From the NCBI RefSeq assembly GCF_002775205.1, contig NC_036456.1, forward strand, positions 27,501,850 through 27,565,849: a stretch of DNA of 64,000 nucleotides, in the 5' to 3' direction. Every line of letters begins with the position of its first letter. Positions within the stretch are counted from its first letter, which is position 1. The position numbers and the translations under genes were made by a program. This DNA is from Xiphophorus maculatus (taxonomy: Eukaryota; Chordata; Actinopteri; Cyprinodontiformes; Poeciliidae). A model generated the notes under the pieces. The model saw only the letters and a program-made list of their open reading frames with translations. It was not told the DNA's origin and ran no database searches. Shown here piece after piece: positions 47,011 to 57,998 of this stretch.

Positions 47011-47041
47011 ATTTTGTCCTAAACGGCCCCTCATACTTTGT

Positions 47042-48695
47042 CACCAGCACAGATTGAACAATGGATGCCTAATCGCTTGCTCACACAAAGCCCCGCCTAT
47101 TTCCACAAAGTGTCATGTCCACGAAGCGGTGCTGTGGTTGTGTGTTGTCTCCTACCCTCTCTCCTGCAGGGCGTGTCGGACAGGAGCGGCCAGCTGGAAC
47201 TCATCTATTCATCAGGAGGAGCGTTTTTATAGAAGCCGGATCCTGATAGCGCTGCCAGATGGTTCTACGCTTCCAGTGAGTCCTCGTTCCTGGTCAAAGA
47301 GTCCTCGTTCCGAAGTAATCCTCGTTCCTGGTCTGTAAGAGGGTCTGGTTTGGCCTCTCGTCCGGCTCCACGCGGCTCCTGCTCACAGCCGTTCCCCGTC
47401 TCCTGCCTGGCTCCGTTTCCTGTCCCCCTCGCTCAACGCGCTCGCCTGCTTGTCCACCCATCGACCCCCAGTGGATGCTCCGTCCACCTGTCTGCAGTAA
47501 TTAGTAAACACCTGGTGGAGCTGTGAGTCTGCTTTCTTCAAGCATCAATAAGACCAAGCTCTTTAGTAATATTATTTAGCAGTCTAGATTTTGTTGTCTG
47601 TGGTCCATAGTCAGAAGGGTATCTATCTAACATATTATTTTGAACAGTATTAAAGTCTCCCCCCATCAGTATCATTCCTTTTGCATCATTAGTTAATATT
47701 TTGACAATTTGTTTCAAGAAGGTGTTTAATTTAATTGGTTTAAACCAAATGTAATTGGTTTTGATCTGTTTTGTTGGTTTTTAATGCACTGCCTTTAGTT
47801 TAGATAAATTCATTTAAAATTTGGAAGATCACTTCCAATTGTTAGGGTTAGCTTTTTAGCAAAGTTGTGTGTGCAGGATGACCAACAATCTCTTCTTACT
47901 ACCAGGCAAAAATATATTTAGTTCAAAATACATTTATAAATCATGTTTTTTTTTTTGCTTTGTTTCACAATCAACTTTGTTGTTGAAGTTACACATAATG
48001 CTTACTTTGTATTTTATGTTAATACTTAATATTTTGTGATGCCATAGTTTATGTGTTAAATTATTTTATCTTTTTTTTGCATTTGTTTGTCATCATTAAT
48101 GAAGCACTGCATGGTGTTGCAGTGCTGATAGGCTGCCCCCTGTTTGTGTTGTCCTTCCTGGCATGACCTTATTTTTAGATTAGATTTAGAATTTACCAGA
48201 TACTGTAATCATGTTTATTAGCATCATTTGTCTGTTACTGAACCTTAATAGACAAACATGTTAATGTTTTAAAGAAGGGTTAAGTTATAAAACAAAATCC
48301 AAAGTTTTGAATTTCTCACAGAAAACTATCCAGGCTGAAAAGAGAGGGACAATTGCAAATCTACATTAACATGTAAATATAACGAAACTGATCAGCTAAA
48401 CAAAAAGGCATTAACCAGAAAGGTAGCCCAAAGACCCATAGTTACTGTGGATGAGGTTCCTAGTTAAAGTTCGGACCTAATTTTAATTGAGAATATCTTG
48501 TCCCGCTCAGAGGAAACCACTGCGCGTTTGTTGGAGCGCCACGTACGAGTGAAAGGGGGAGGCGATGGGTGATGATAGACACACGTAATTAGTAATTCAC
48601 TTCATTGCTTGGATTTTACAGCACCATGTTAAGTCCCTGAACTTCACATTTTAACAAAAAAGAAACGCAATGCGACTAGGATGTAACGAGTAACA
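47042..48695. other. Non-coding, GC-rich start then AT-rich
   Basis: 47050-47530 is unusually GC-rich with repeated 'agtcctcgttcctggtc' units. Its end 'gtaaacacctggtggagctg' recurs at 51610. 47740-48030 is a relic of the intron next to gene B exon 4. No gene recognised. Confidence 0.5.
47740..48030 (-). repeat. Relic copy of gene B exon 4 3' end and intron
   Basis: Parallels 61010-61280: 'ttggttttgatctgttttgt', 'gtgtgcaggatgaccaacaa', 'tttagttcaaaatacattta' and 'acacataatgcttactttgt'. The last includes the reverse complement of the gene B exon 4 donor. No exon body follows. Confidence 0.7.
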
Positions 48696-48699
48696 CGAT

Positions 48700-48870
48700 G
48701 GTGTTGTAGAAATGTAGTGAAGTAGAAAGTACAGATACTTACTGTAAAATGTAGTGGAGTAAAAGTCAAAAGTATCCATTATTAAATCTACTTAAGTACA
48801 GATACACGAAAATTGTACTTAAGTACAGTAACAAAGTAGGTTATTGTACTTTGTTACTTCCCACCCCTGC
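48700..48870. repeat. 'cttaagtacagt' type dispersed repeat
   Basis: 'agtggagtaaaagtcaaaag', 'ctacttaagtacagatacac' and 'tgtactttgttacttcccac'. Same style as 33715-33880; probably a DNA-transposon end. Confidence 0.5.
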
Positions 48871-51149
48871 AAACTGGTTCTGATTTTAATATAAAGTCTA
48901 GGACAGTTGAAAGAAATAAAATAATTAACAAAATTATGAGGCTCTCCAAAAAAAGTCCCTCAGATTTGTCTGATGTCGATAAAATAAATTTAGCCACTTT
49001 ACAAGATGAGCACAAATGTAAATTTTCATCATTTTCACCTTTTTGTGCAGTTTTGGTTATGGAAATCAAACTCTATTTATCTACTACTTCTAAGAGTATG
49101 AACAAAAAAGCTGTAAACACATGAATTATCAGGTTCAACCTTAATAAAAGAAGATGAAAGACAAATGAATTGTATTTTACTCGCGAGGAGAACGGACAGA
49201 GACGTACTCAGTTACAATCTCTACACAACAAAACAACTTCACACAACAAACACAGCAAACATAAGATAATATATACTAAATATTTCTAACATGAATGTTG
49301 TAGATCTCTGAATATTTTTAATTTGTGTAATATCTTCTGTCTATTCTTTTTATTTTTCATACCAATGTATTTACTATTGAAAGCTACAACCCTGGCATAC
49401 TTTATAATATATTGTGTTCTATTTCTTTTTTTGTTGTAATTGTAAGCAAAGATGATTATTAAAACAAAAATGTTTATCTTCAACCTGTCATAAAAATTTA
49501 TGTGGCAGGTTGCGTTTACAAAATTTTTAATTTTCTTTATTAAATCTGAAAAGTGTGGGATGGATTTGTAGCTATAATAATTGATATAACATGTGTTCAC
49601 GATATAGTTTGCTGCAGTCAAAGCTACAATTACAGTCTTTTCGTGTGTCTGTACCAGCTTTGCACATGTAGATTCACATATTTCTTTGTGCAAAAGCTCT
49701 AATATCAGATTGGATGGAGAGCCTATACAAACATTTTTTTTCCCTACAAGATTTCTGTAAGATTTAGCTCTTAGCTTTGACTGGGCTGTTCTAATGCGTT
49801 GCTATTTCATATCCAGTAGTCAGACTACAGTTACTTATCAAAATCATTTTTGTGTTACTGTGCGTTACTATTTTCTTTTGGAATTTAATTTTATTTCCTC
49901 TATCAGCAGTGACAGAAATGTAAACAATGGAGGGAAAAGAGAGAGATGCACATTTTGTTGGTAGAAAAACAGGAACTACTGTACTTTGGGTTTCTGTCGC
50001 CAAGTCCAATTATTATAAGTGGCTGTGGGCTTCTTTTTTTTTTTTTTTTTAAAGACATAAACCCCAGTATGTGTCTGACCTCCAATTACTTTTAGTCAGG
50101 CTCTCCCTGTCCATCATTTCCCGGATGATCCGTCCCACTGTGTCTTTGTTAATGTTAAGTTAATATATTACCTGTCAATTACGTTGAGCTATCCAGAACA
50201 TTGGAAACATCGAGACTAATATGAACAGCACAATAAACTTGAAAACAGCCACGAACGAACGAGTCCGTAAAGTTGTGCAACTAAACACCATTATAATTAT
50301 TAATATCAAGATTAGGGTTAAAATCCTTCTTAGAGTTTTCCAGAAAATAGTGGACCACACAAAAACATGCACAAATTACTAAAGTTTTTTTTTTTTGTAC
50401 TGCAACCATTGAAAAAAATCTCCCCTTCAGTTCAACCTTATAAGTGGAGACACATTGTTGATGTTACCATTACATAAAATAGCTAACAATTAAGTAGTGG
50501 CAAAAATCAATGTAATTTTCACAGCGTTGTTGTTAGCAGCTGCTGAAAGTAACTAAAAAAGTTACTTTTAATGTAACTTAGTTACTTTCCAAATCAAGTA
50601 GTCAGTGATCTGAGTTACCTTTTCAAGGAGTAATCAGTAATCCGATTAAAGTTACTTTTTCAAAGTAACTATCACTGGCTGACAAACCCTACTGTTGAAA
50701 TCATGAAAAGGTCTTTTTGTCTTCCTGAGAGATGTGTTTTCCTCCTTGATGATAGAATCCAGCAAGATTTATGATCCACTGGACTGAGAGCCATGAAATG
50801 TTGCCAGAATGGATCCATTTTCTTCAAGATGGACTTAAGTTCTTTTTCACATTTACATCATGAAGTTTGCCTGTGCACATCACTTCTGACCTCCCAGTAC
50901 ATCCTTAAAAGTGCATAACAGCATGTATTTTTTTAAATATATTTTGTACTTTGTAGTGTTAGACAATTAGACTTCGATCCATCATACTCAATATCTTTGA
51001 CTATCCGATCAATAAAATAAGACACACCACTCTCTAAGGCTTTTATGATGCTGCTGTAACACCTTCAGCTCAGACTTCAATTGATTTTAAGGCATGTCAG
51101 GTTTGGAGTTTGTCATTTATTCACAAATCCTCAATTCTAAAATGATGAG
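48871..51149. other. AT-rich intergenic DNA
   Basis: No gene recognised. 50530-50690 has inverted 'aaagtaactaaaaaagttac' and 'gttactttttcaaagtaact' sequence typical of a small MITE. ORFs of 60-135 residues here look like AT-rich chance frames. Confidence 0.5.
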
Positions 51150-51575
51150 AATGAGAATTAAGTAAACTAATAAATGAATATTATGGCTTTAATCCTGTAA
51201 TTTAGACTTTGTTCTCATCACTGTATATTTTCATTTTTGTTTTCAGTATGACCCTAATACCCTGTCGTAAAGGCAAATACATGCACTACATGTGTTTTTC
51301 TTCATGAAATGCAGTTAGCATCAAAATGAAATTGCCAAATATTTGTTTGAATGCTGAACCTCGTTTCAAGTTTCAGTTTCATACTATGCACATAGTATTT
51401 GATTTGTCACTGAGCCAATGGGTGTTTTTTGTCGCTTGACAGTTTTTCAAATGCAAATGATGTTGAACCTGCACACAGACCACAAGCATCCTGTGCTGAC
51501 TTCCTGTCTAACTGTGCTGCAAGATGATACACCAAGCAAACTTCTTGTGCAAGCCTCCTGTTTTTAACGCACTTC
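51150..51575 (+). repeat. Dispersed 430-bp repeat, copy 2
   Basis: Copy of 37620-38045 with scattered substitutions. Flanking sequences differ, so this looks like a transposed element without evident ends. Confidence 0.75.
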
Positions 51576-52167
51576 TCAGCTCCTCCTGTCTATTGTCAGC
51601 AGTAGTTAGTAAACACCTGGTGGAGCTGTGAGTCTGCTTAACTCATCATGCTAACTACTTGTCAGTCCAGCGTTTCCTCTACTATTATCAAGAGGGGGCG
51701 CCCCGTCCCACCAAGAAGATCAAGATATATCGTAACTATCGATGTTCACAGCTAATGTTATTGATTTTATCAGCCCAAGTTATGTCAGATCACGTTGTGA
51801 ACGATTCCTGTCCCTACGTGGTTGCTCTTCTACTTGATGCATCTGTCGTTATCACAGGTAACTCCTTGCCTCTTGTGAGAGGAGAGTTAATACCCAATAC
51901 AGCTGCAGCCCACAACAGAGTTCAGAGTTCAACATAGTTTTAAGTGGATTTATATGACGAGATTCACTTGGGATGGATGACCTTCATCCGAGTGACACAC
52001 CTTGCTTCATTCCATAGGCTAGCGGCCAGAGTGAAGTTGGGTCCCACAGACCACACTCATTCACCGTCACTCTCCTGTTTTTCACTACGTGCTCTTGGAA
52101 TTCGCCCAGGTTAAAATTTAGTGACTTGGATTTTGAGTAGTAGAGGTGTTGTTTTTTTCTTTGCTAC
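51576..52167. other. Unassigned intergenic segment
   Basis: Contains a 92-residue ORF (51659-51937) without similarity that I recognise. Its start shares 'gtaaacacctggtggagctg' with 47500. Confidence 0.4.
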
Positions 52168-52559
52168 CCTGGTGAAAAATAAATATACTAAGTATGTTAA
52201 ATATTAGTATACTTGAGCATACTTTAAGTCAGACTAATCATGAGTATACTTCAAGTTCACTTAGGATTAGTTAATTTAAGTGTGACATTTTGGAACAACT
52301 AATTATGTGCTTAGTGTATTTTAATAGTATTTAAATCGTATTAAAGCAGAATTTAAAGTGTAGTAAGTGTACTTTCACGTACTTTTTTTGGAGCAACTTA
52401 AGTTACACTTGGTATACTTTAGGTATATTGTTTTTTATGTAATATAAACATGATTGATTAGTATATTTTGAGGTCACTATTTTTGTGATTGAATTACATT
52501 TAAAATATATTGAATTACATCTAAAATATATTTAGAATGTATTTTCAGTATGACTTTTC

Positions 52560-52805
52560 CTCTCCTACTCCCTCCCTGCCCTGCTTGCTCTGTTTTTGTC
52601 TTGTCTTTTTTTATATTTTTGGAGCCTTTCTTTGCAGATCTACAAATTTGCAAATCTACAAATTATGGATCTGGTCAATTGGTCTCTCAATGCAATTGAT
52701 CAAATTTTCTTGACGGGAAGACTGGGCACAGGAGAGCCCTGTTGTCCTGCGGGGACACACCCGGCCGGACACAACCTGGATTTATTCATGATAACAGCAG
52801 CCTTT
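52560..52805 (+). mobile_element. Unidentified dispersed element with conserved ORF start, copy 2
   Basis: ATG at 52675 starts MDLVNWSLNAIDQIFLTGRL, nearly the same as at 20941. It sits between the arms of the 52168-53620 fold-back element. Confidence 0.55.
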
Positions 52806-52936
52806 TCTCCTGCCTTTTACAACATGGCGCCACCCAAAGTTGGCACATTTAATGGACTTCTAATCCAACTTTTAAAGAAACTTCTCATTAAAAGTGTCAT
52901 TATTTACTGAACATACTAACATGACACCTGTTCCTA

Positions 52937-53164
52937 ATAATAATTTTTTTTTTTACTTTATTCATCCCAGCAGGGAAATTATTTCGCAGTTACAGCACAC
53001 GACAGGAGCTGTGTCTGCAGGCAGCCAGCTGAGCCGGCGCCATTTTGTGAAGGAGGACATGCGGCAGAGGTCGTCGGGGCCGGGAGTCGAACCCGCGACG
53101 TCCGCGGGTCTAAGGCCTCCAAACGTGGGGCGTGCTAACCCGCTGCGCCACCACAGCATGCCCC
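52937..53164 (-). mobile_element. tRNA-derived SINE, second family
   Basis: The minus strand starts GGGGCATGCTGTGGTGGCGC, with A-box-like GTGGCGCAGCGGGTTAGC and B-box-like GGTTCGACTCC, and ends 'cagggatgaa'-type sequence (ctgctgggatgaataaagta) plus poly-A. It is inserted inside a copy of the 31689 MITE, whose halves flank it. Confidence 0.85.
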
Positions 53165-53687
53165 AATAGGTGTTATGTCATGTTTATGACAGTGTCACAC
53201 TAATATATAAAATATGTAATGCCAATATACTTAAAATGCATTCTAATCTAAATATATTTTAAATGTAATTCAATCACAAAAATAGTACACTCAAAATATA
53301 CTAATTGTGAACGTTTATATTACATAAAAAGCAATATACGTAAAGTATACTAAGCGTAACTTAAGTTGTTCCAAAAAAGTACATAAAAGTACATTTTAAA
53401 TTGTTCTTTAATACAATTTAAATGCTATTAAAATACAATAAGCACAAAATTAGTTGTTCCAAAATGTCACACTTTAAGTTAACTAATCCTAAGTGAACTT
53501 GAAGTATACACTTGATTAGTCTGACTTAAAGTATGCTTAAGTATACTAAAATTATACTAGTATACTAAAATTTAACATTTTAGTAAGATGTCTGTCTTAG
53601 TATATTTGTTTTTCACCAGGATGGTTTTGCTCATACAAATGAGACAAAGTCTTGTGGAGAGAAATGTTGAGGTCACAAACGTAGGTC

Positions 53688-56328
53688 CTACATAAGTTGT
53701 ATTTGGCTCTCTCCCACTTCGCTCTTCTTTTTTTTCATGTGGGAAGGATCAAGATGGACTTCACTGTTTTTTTTGTCTGCTGGTTTTGCCATGTATGCTT
53801 TACCAAACTCCTGGTTGTACTTGGCCATCACATATTTCCAGTAGTCTGATGCCTCCAGGCTGACATCTGGACGAATGTCCCAGTGTGGGTAGATTTCCTT
53901 ATAGTTTTTGTAAAGGTGCCATTCATCCTTTGTGGCACTGCAACAAAAAATCTTTCCACTGACAACCAGAGAAGAGCAGATGTCAGTCATAACCTGCTCT
54001 GTTCCCTCCCATCTATGCTCACCCAAGCCCTGTGGACGATGCAATGAAGCAAAATGTTCAGTGTGTAATTTTCCTCCTGCATCACAGGGTACGGCACAGA
54101 ATGGACACTGCTGGCCACAACCAATCACTCTGTTGAAAAGCTCAACATGGGGTTTTACATGGAGATGACTGAGTTTGGTTTCAAAGGGTCTGTTCTGAAT
54201 ATCTGTCCTCAGAGCTTCTGCCATGTCCTTCACAGACACTGTGAGCCAGTGAGCGAACTGTTTCTGATCAGCATTGTTTAGGACCAGGAAGGCACCAAGA
54301 GCATTCTGGGAAATCACCAGTTTGTCACCAAGTTCTTTGCAGATCTCTTCAACAAATGTCTTCAGGCTGTCAGTTGCTATGGCCTTTTTGATGGCACCAT
54401 TGATGCTGCTAATACTCGACTGCAGATGTCTGTCTTCAATTTCACCTAGAATAGACCCATCAGAAAAATGCTTTTTTATTCTGTCAGATATCTGGGATTT
54501 TAAATAATCTTCATAGGAACAGATGTAGTAAATGTTATAGCATAGACCAGCCAAGGCGTAATAATCAACAACAGGAATTAAGTTAATTATTGATATTTAT
54601 TATTAAATACATGAAGGATTCCCGCTAGCTTTATCCGTTCGTTGTCAACCCAACATGGGGATCACACCAAACAGAATGTAAATATTCAGGGAAGTGCCAC
54701 AAAATAAACAAAAAACAAAATGAATGGAAAAGTGGTCAGCCCGCCCTCACAAGTACTACAAGCAAAAAACAATCCTAACTGGGCGGACTAACAAAAAGAA
54801 AAAAAAAACAAACGCTAAAAAGGACAGCAGGAGGCAGTGCAAAATCTGTGAAACAAAAACACAAAAATTACTAAATGCATATTAAATCATTTTAATCAAA
54901 TCAACCTAAAACACATTAAAACACTGCCTACCTGCATTGCATAAATCAACACTTCCAAATCAAATCTTGGTGTATCCAATCTGGTGCAACCCTAGCAAAT
55001 AAAACAATATATAAACACACAATTCATTCGGCTTAAAAAGACCAATGTATAAAACCTACCTGCGGCGTCGAACACCCACACCCAGGTAACACTACCAGCC
55101 GAACACCATCAACAATGCAGTCCTGTATAAAAACACCATATCAGCACAACTTACCTAAAAGAATCACTTTAAAACAATTTCCCCCAACCTACCACAGCCA
55201 GCAAACAGCGTGGGCCCAACACACAGCTGGTCTAACACATGGAAAATTGACACCTGGCCACCACCCTTCCAGCTTCCCTTTTATGGAGGCACAGGCTGGA
55301 GAGAGTGCGACATCTAATGGTGCCACCTGTTACATAAAGGTAAAGTTCAAAATCATTCCTTGAAACAAGATCCATTAAAACAGAATATTGAAAAGACATT
55401 CGTGTGCTGAACTCTTCTCCTGTCAGCATTTCATCGATTATGTTGAGGCCCAAGGAATGATAGATGAAATCTTCCACAGCAGGTTTCAGACACTGATTAG
55501 TGAATTCTTCAGCTTTCTTCTGGCATTGGTCTCGTTTACAGAACACATCTTTGAAACCTGTACAAAATTTGTTTTTCTTTTTCTGCAAACATTTATAAGG
55601 ATCTTTTTCTTGTATAAAGTCTTCATGCATCTTCTGAAACGTCCTGGCTGCAAATCCACATACAGTATGTGTTGTTTCAGAGACACCTCAAACTCTATGT
55701 CAGTGTCAACCTTAGCATTGCTCAGCTTCTCATCAATGATGTGAAGAATCTCCTGGATGTAAGTGTCGTGATAATTAGTTTTTCTCTTGATTTTATCACT
55801 AATACAATCATTGCAGGAGGATATGATGCTGTCAGCGGTTTCTTGCCTGGCCTTTATAGAATCTGTCGAGTTCCACCATCCTGTTAGTTTGTGTTTGATT
55901 TTTTCTCTCCGTCCTTTGGGTTTGTATGTAAAAGGCTCCAGTCCACAGTCTTTGAGGTTTTTGTTACTCAGCAGTTCACATGCATGGCTTCCCTTAGGAG
56001 AAAGATTTGTTTGTAACTGATGGGACACACTGGTGAAGATATTTGAAGTCTGTTGTTCAGAGAAGGCCAAGGTTTCCAGTGTTTCAGTCCACATCTTATC
56101 AAAATTTTCATCAAGCTCTCTGTCAGTCATTTTAACTTTTTTCTTACGACATTTATCAAATAAAGCACAAACTGCTTTCTCAATTTTGTCTGTACAAGTG
56201 GCCCTGATTTTGTCGAGTTCTTTCAATCCCTCTTTAATGTCAGCTGTTGTTATGATCTGATTGAACACTGATCTTTCAGTTTGTCGTCGAAGACTCTTTA
56301 TGCTGTTGGACAATTCCTCTCTGTATCC
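53688..56328 (-). pseudogene. Gene B large exon, C-terminal part split by a solo LTR
   Basis: The open stretch to 55666 (helical region), the frame change by inserted TACAG, then the solo LTR at 54533-55334, then the Cys/His region (CGQQCPFCAVPC, HTEHFASLHRP) to the stop at 53688. Confidence 0.85.
54533..55334. mobile_element. Solo LTR, 802 bp, with 4-bp TSD TAAA
   Basis: Begins TGTTATAGCATAG, ends CACCTGTTACA, flanked by TAAA at 54529-54532 and 55335-55338. Removing it and one TAAA restores a 14-residue stretch equal in length to gene A (NDF...YICSYE against GDF...YVCSYE), so it is a clean late insertion. Orientation is uncertain. Confidence 0.9.
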
Positions 56329-57998
56329 TTAAACCAGATAAACATGACCTTCTGGCTGATCAAAGTATTTCTTCAGATTCTCAAGGATCTTTATCTCCCA
56401 CTTGGTCAGCTCTGTGGTTGCTTCACTTTTCAACTCGGTCATGAATTCATTCATATCAGATATTTCAGATGTTGCAGCAAATGAACCAAAATTGGAAATT
56501 CTTGTTTCTGCTGTGGTAACCCATTTGTACATTTCCTTTTTGAACTCCCACTCCCATTGGTTGTACTCTGTGCAGAGCCTCATGTAAGCATCAGCCACCA
56601 GGCTGTTTCTGAAGCTGAAGATGAAGTTTTCATGTTTTACTGCGTTCCACAGGCTGGTTATCCACTCTCTGAACTCCAAGATGTTATTAGAAGTTGACTC
56701 ACACTTTCCCAGCTGTTGGATGATGTTTTTCTTGAGTTCATAGACAGTCTCACTGTATCCTGCATTGACTGGAGCCATTGGTGGGTTTCCATTCCAGAGT
56801 CCAGGAATGTAGCAGTTCCCAGTGTCTGGATTATACTCCATCACATCAGTGAAACTCTTGTTTTCCTCTTTCTTCTCCATTTTAGCTGCTGCCTGGGTCA
56901 TCTCATTCAGCTGTTCTAACAGCAGCTTCCTGTCTCTCAGGTTCTTCTCATGAGCTGAAACATCAGAAACGTTCTGGTGAACAAACTGACATTGAGGCTT
57001 TTTGCCGACCTCCTTCATCCTGAGGAAAGCATGCACCACTATCTGCAGGATGTCTTTCATCTCTGTTGAATTCTCCATTGCAATATTGATAATGGTGATG
57101 TCACTCAGACCAACAACAAGTGTTGCCAGCTCATTGTCATGCTCATGGCTGTTGTCCAGCTGTGCTAGCTCTGGTGACTTTAAGCCTTCAGTGTCGATGA
57201 TCATCATGAAGTCACAGTTGAGAACTTTCTTGAAGTCTTCATTGACTTTGATGAGCAGCATGAAGGCACCTCTAGTGCATCGACCACTGCTGACTGCAAA
57301 CTGAACTCCAAACATGGTGTTAAGGAGAGTGGACTTCCCTGTGCTCTGAACTCCAAGAACTGTGACGACCAGGATCTTTTTCTTTGGAGACACCAAGTCA
57401 TTGAGCTGAGAGAGAACATCACTCACCCATCTGAGAGGAATGTTGGAAGCATCTCCATCTACAAGCTCAAGAGGAAATCCATCCAGCAACAACTGAGCAC
57501 AGAGTTTGGGCAGCTGTTGCAGCTGTTGACGTGATTTATCTGTTTCTGGAAGGTAAAGAGAAGCTTCATAGATCTGACCCATTTCACGGAAGAAGTGCTC
57601 AACTCCCAGTGAGCTGCTGGAAAGTTGTTGGTCAATTTCTTTGATCTCTTGTTTGTTTTCAGAATCTTTGCATTTTTCCTTATAAAGTTCCCGAGTCCAG
57701 AAAGTTCTGTTCTAGACAAGTTGTCGAGGTTCATTCTCATCCATTTCAGAAAGTAACACCTTTCTCTATGTGGGCTGGATATTGCACTAATGAAGCATGT
57801 CATTACACTTGACATTGCATAGGAATTTTGTTTTTTACGTTGCTCTTCTCTTTTCTTTTTAAGATTGCTCTTATAGTTTTCTATATTTTCAGAACCAACT
57901 TTTCGGAGACGAAATTCTTCCTTTCCCAAAAATGTCAGTTCCTTCCATATTTGACCTTGCAAAGGAAACTGATTTTCTTTGAATTGAAAAGTATCTTA
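56329..57998 (-). pseudogene. Gene B large exon, GTPase part
   Basis: Between the two nonsense codons, with a frame change near 57690. Carries the complete P-loop and DTEG motifs. From about 56576 to 57690 it is nearly base-identical to gene A 16856-17970. Confidence 0.88.

Larger units (their letters stand above)
44628..47035. mobile_element. 2.4-kb fold-back DNA element with tandem-repeat arms and 6-bp TSD
   Basis: Both ends read TATGAGGGGCCGTTTAGGAC inward, flanked by CTTTGT at 44622-44627 and 47036-47041. The left arm (to about 45760) holds a 74-bp unit (starts 44655, 44729, 44803, 44877), a 50-54-bp unit (about ten copies, 45071-45529) and a roughly 28-bp 'gaatgtgtgagagcga' unit. The right arm holds the same unit types in reverse order and orientation with fewer copies. 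The centre (45761-46205) is unique and non-coding. No transposase. Related to the solo end at 10509. Confidence 0.9.
52168..53620. mobile_element. Fold-back element with ~390-bp arms and nested insertions
   Basis: The left end CCTGGTGAAAAATAAATATA and the right end (inverse) CCTGGTGAAAAACAAATATA start arms that mirror each other over about 390 bases (52168-52550 against 53225-53620). Between the arms lie the MDLVNW element, pieces of the 31689 MITE and a tRNA-derived SINE. No clear target-site duplication. Confidence 0.75.

Noticed and set aside
44604..47050. CRISPR-like regular repeats and 80-130-residue ORFs
   Set aside because: The genome is eukaryotic; the repeats abut without unique spacers, and both arms are inverted copies within a transposon-like element.
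52962..53164. tRNA gene on the minus strand
   Set aside because: A- and B-box-like sequences are present, but the body and poly-A tail are those of a tRNA-derived SINE and no cloverleaf closes.
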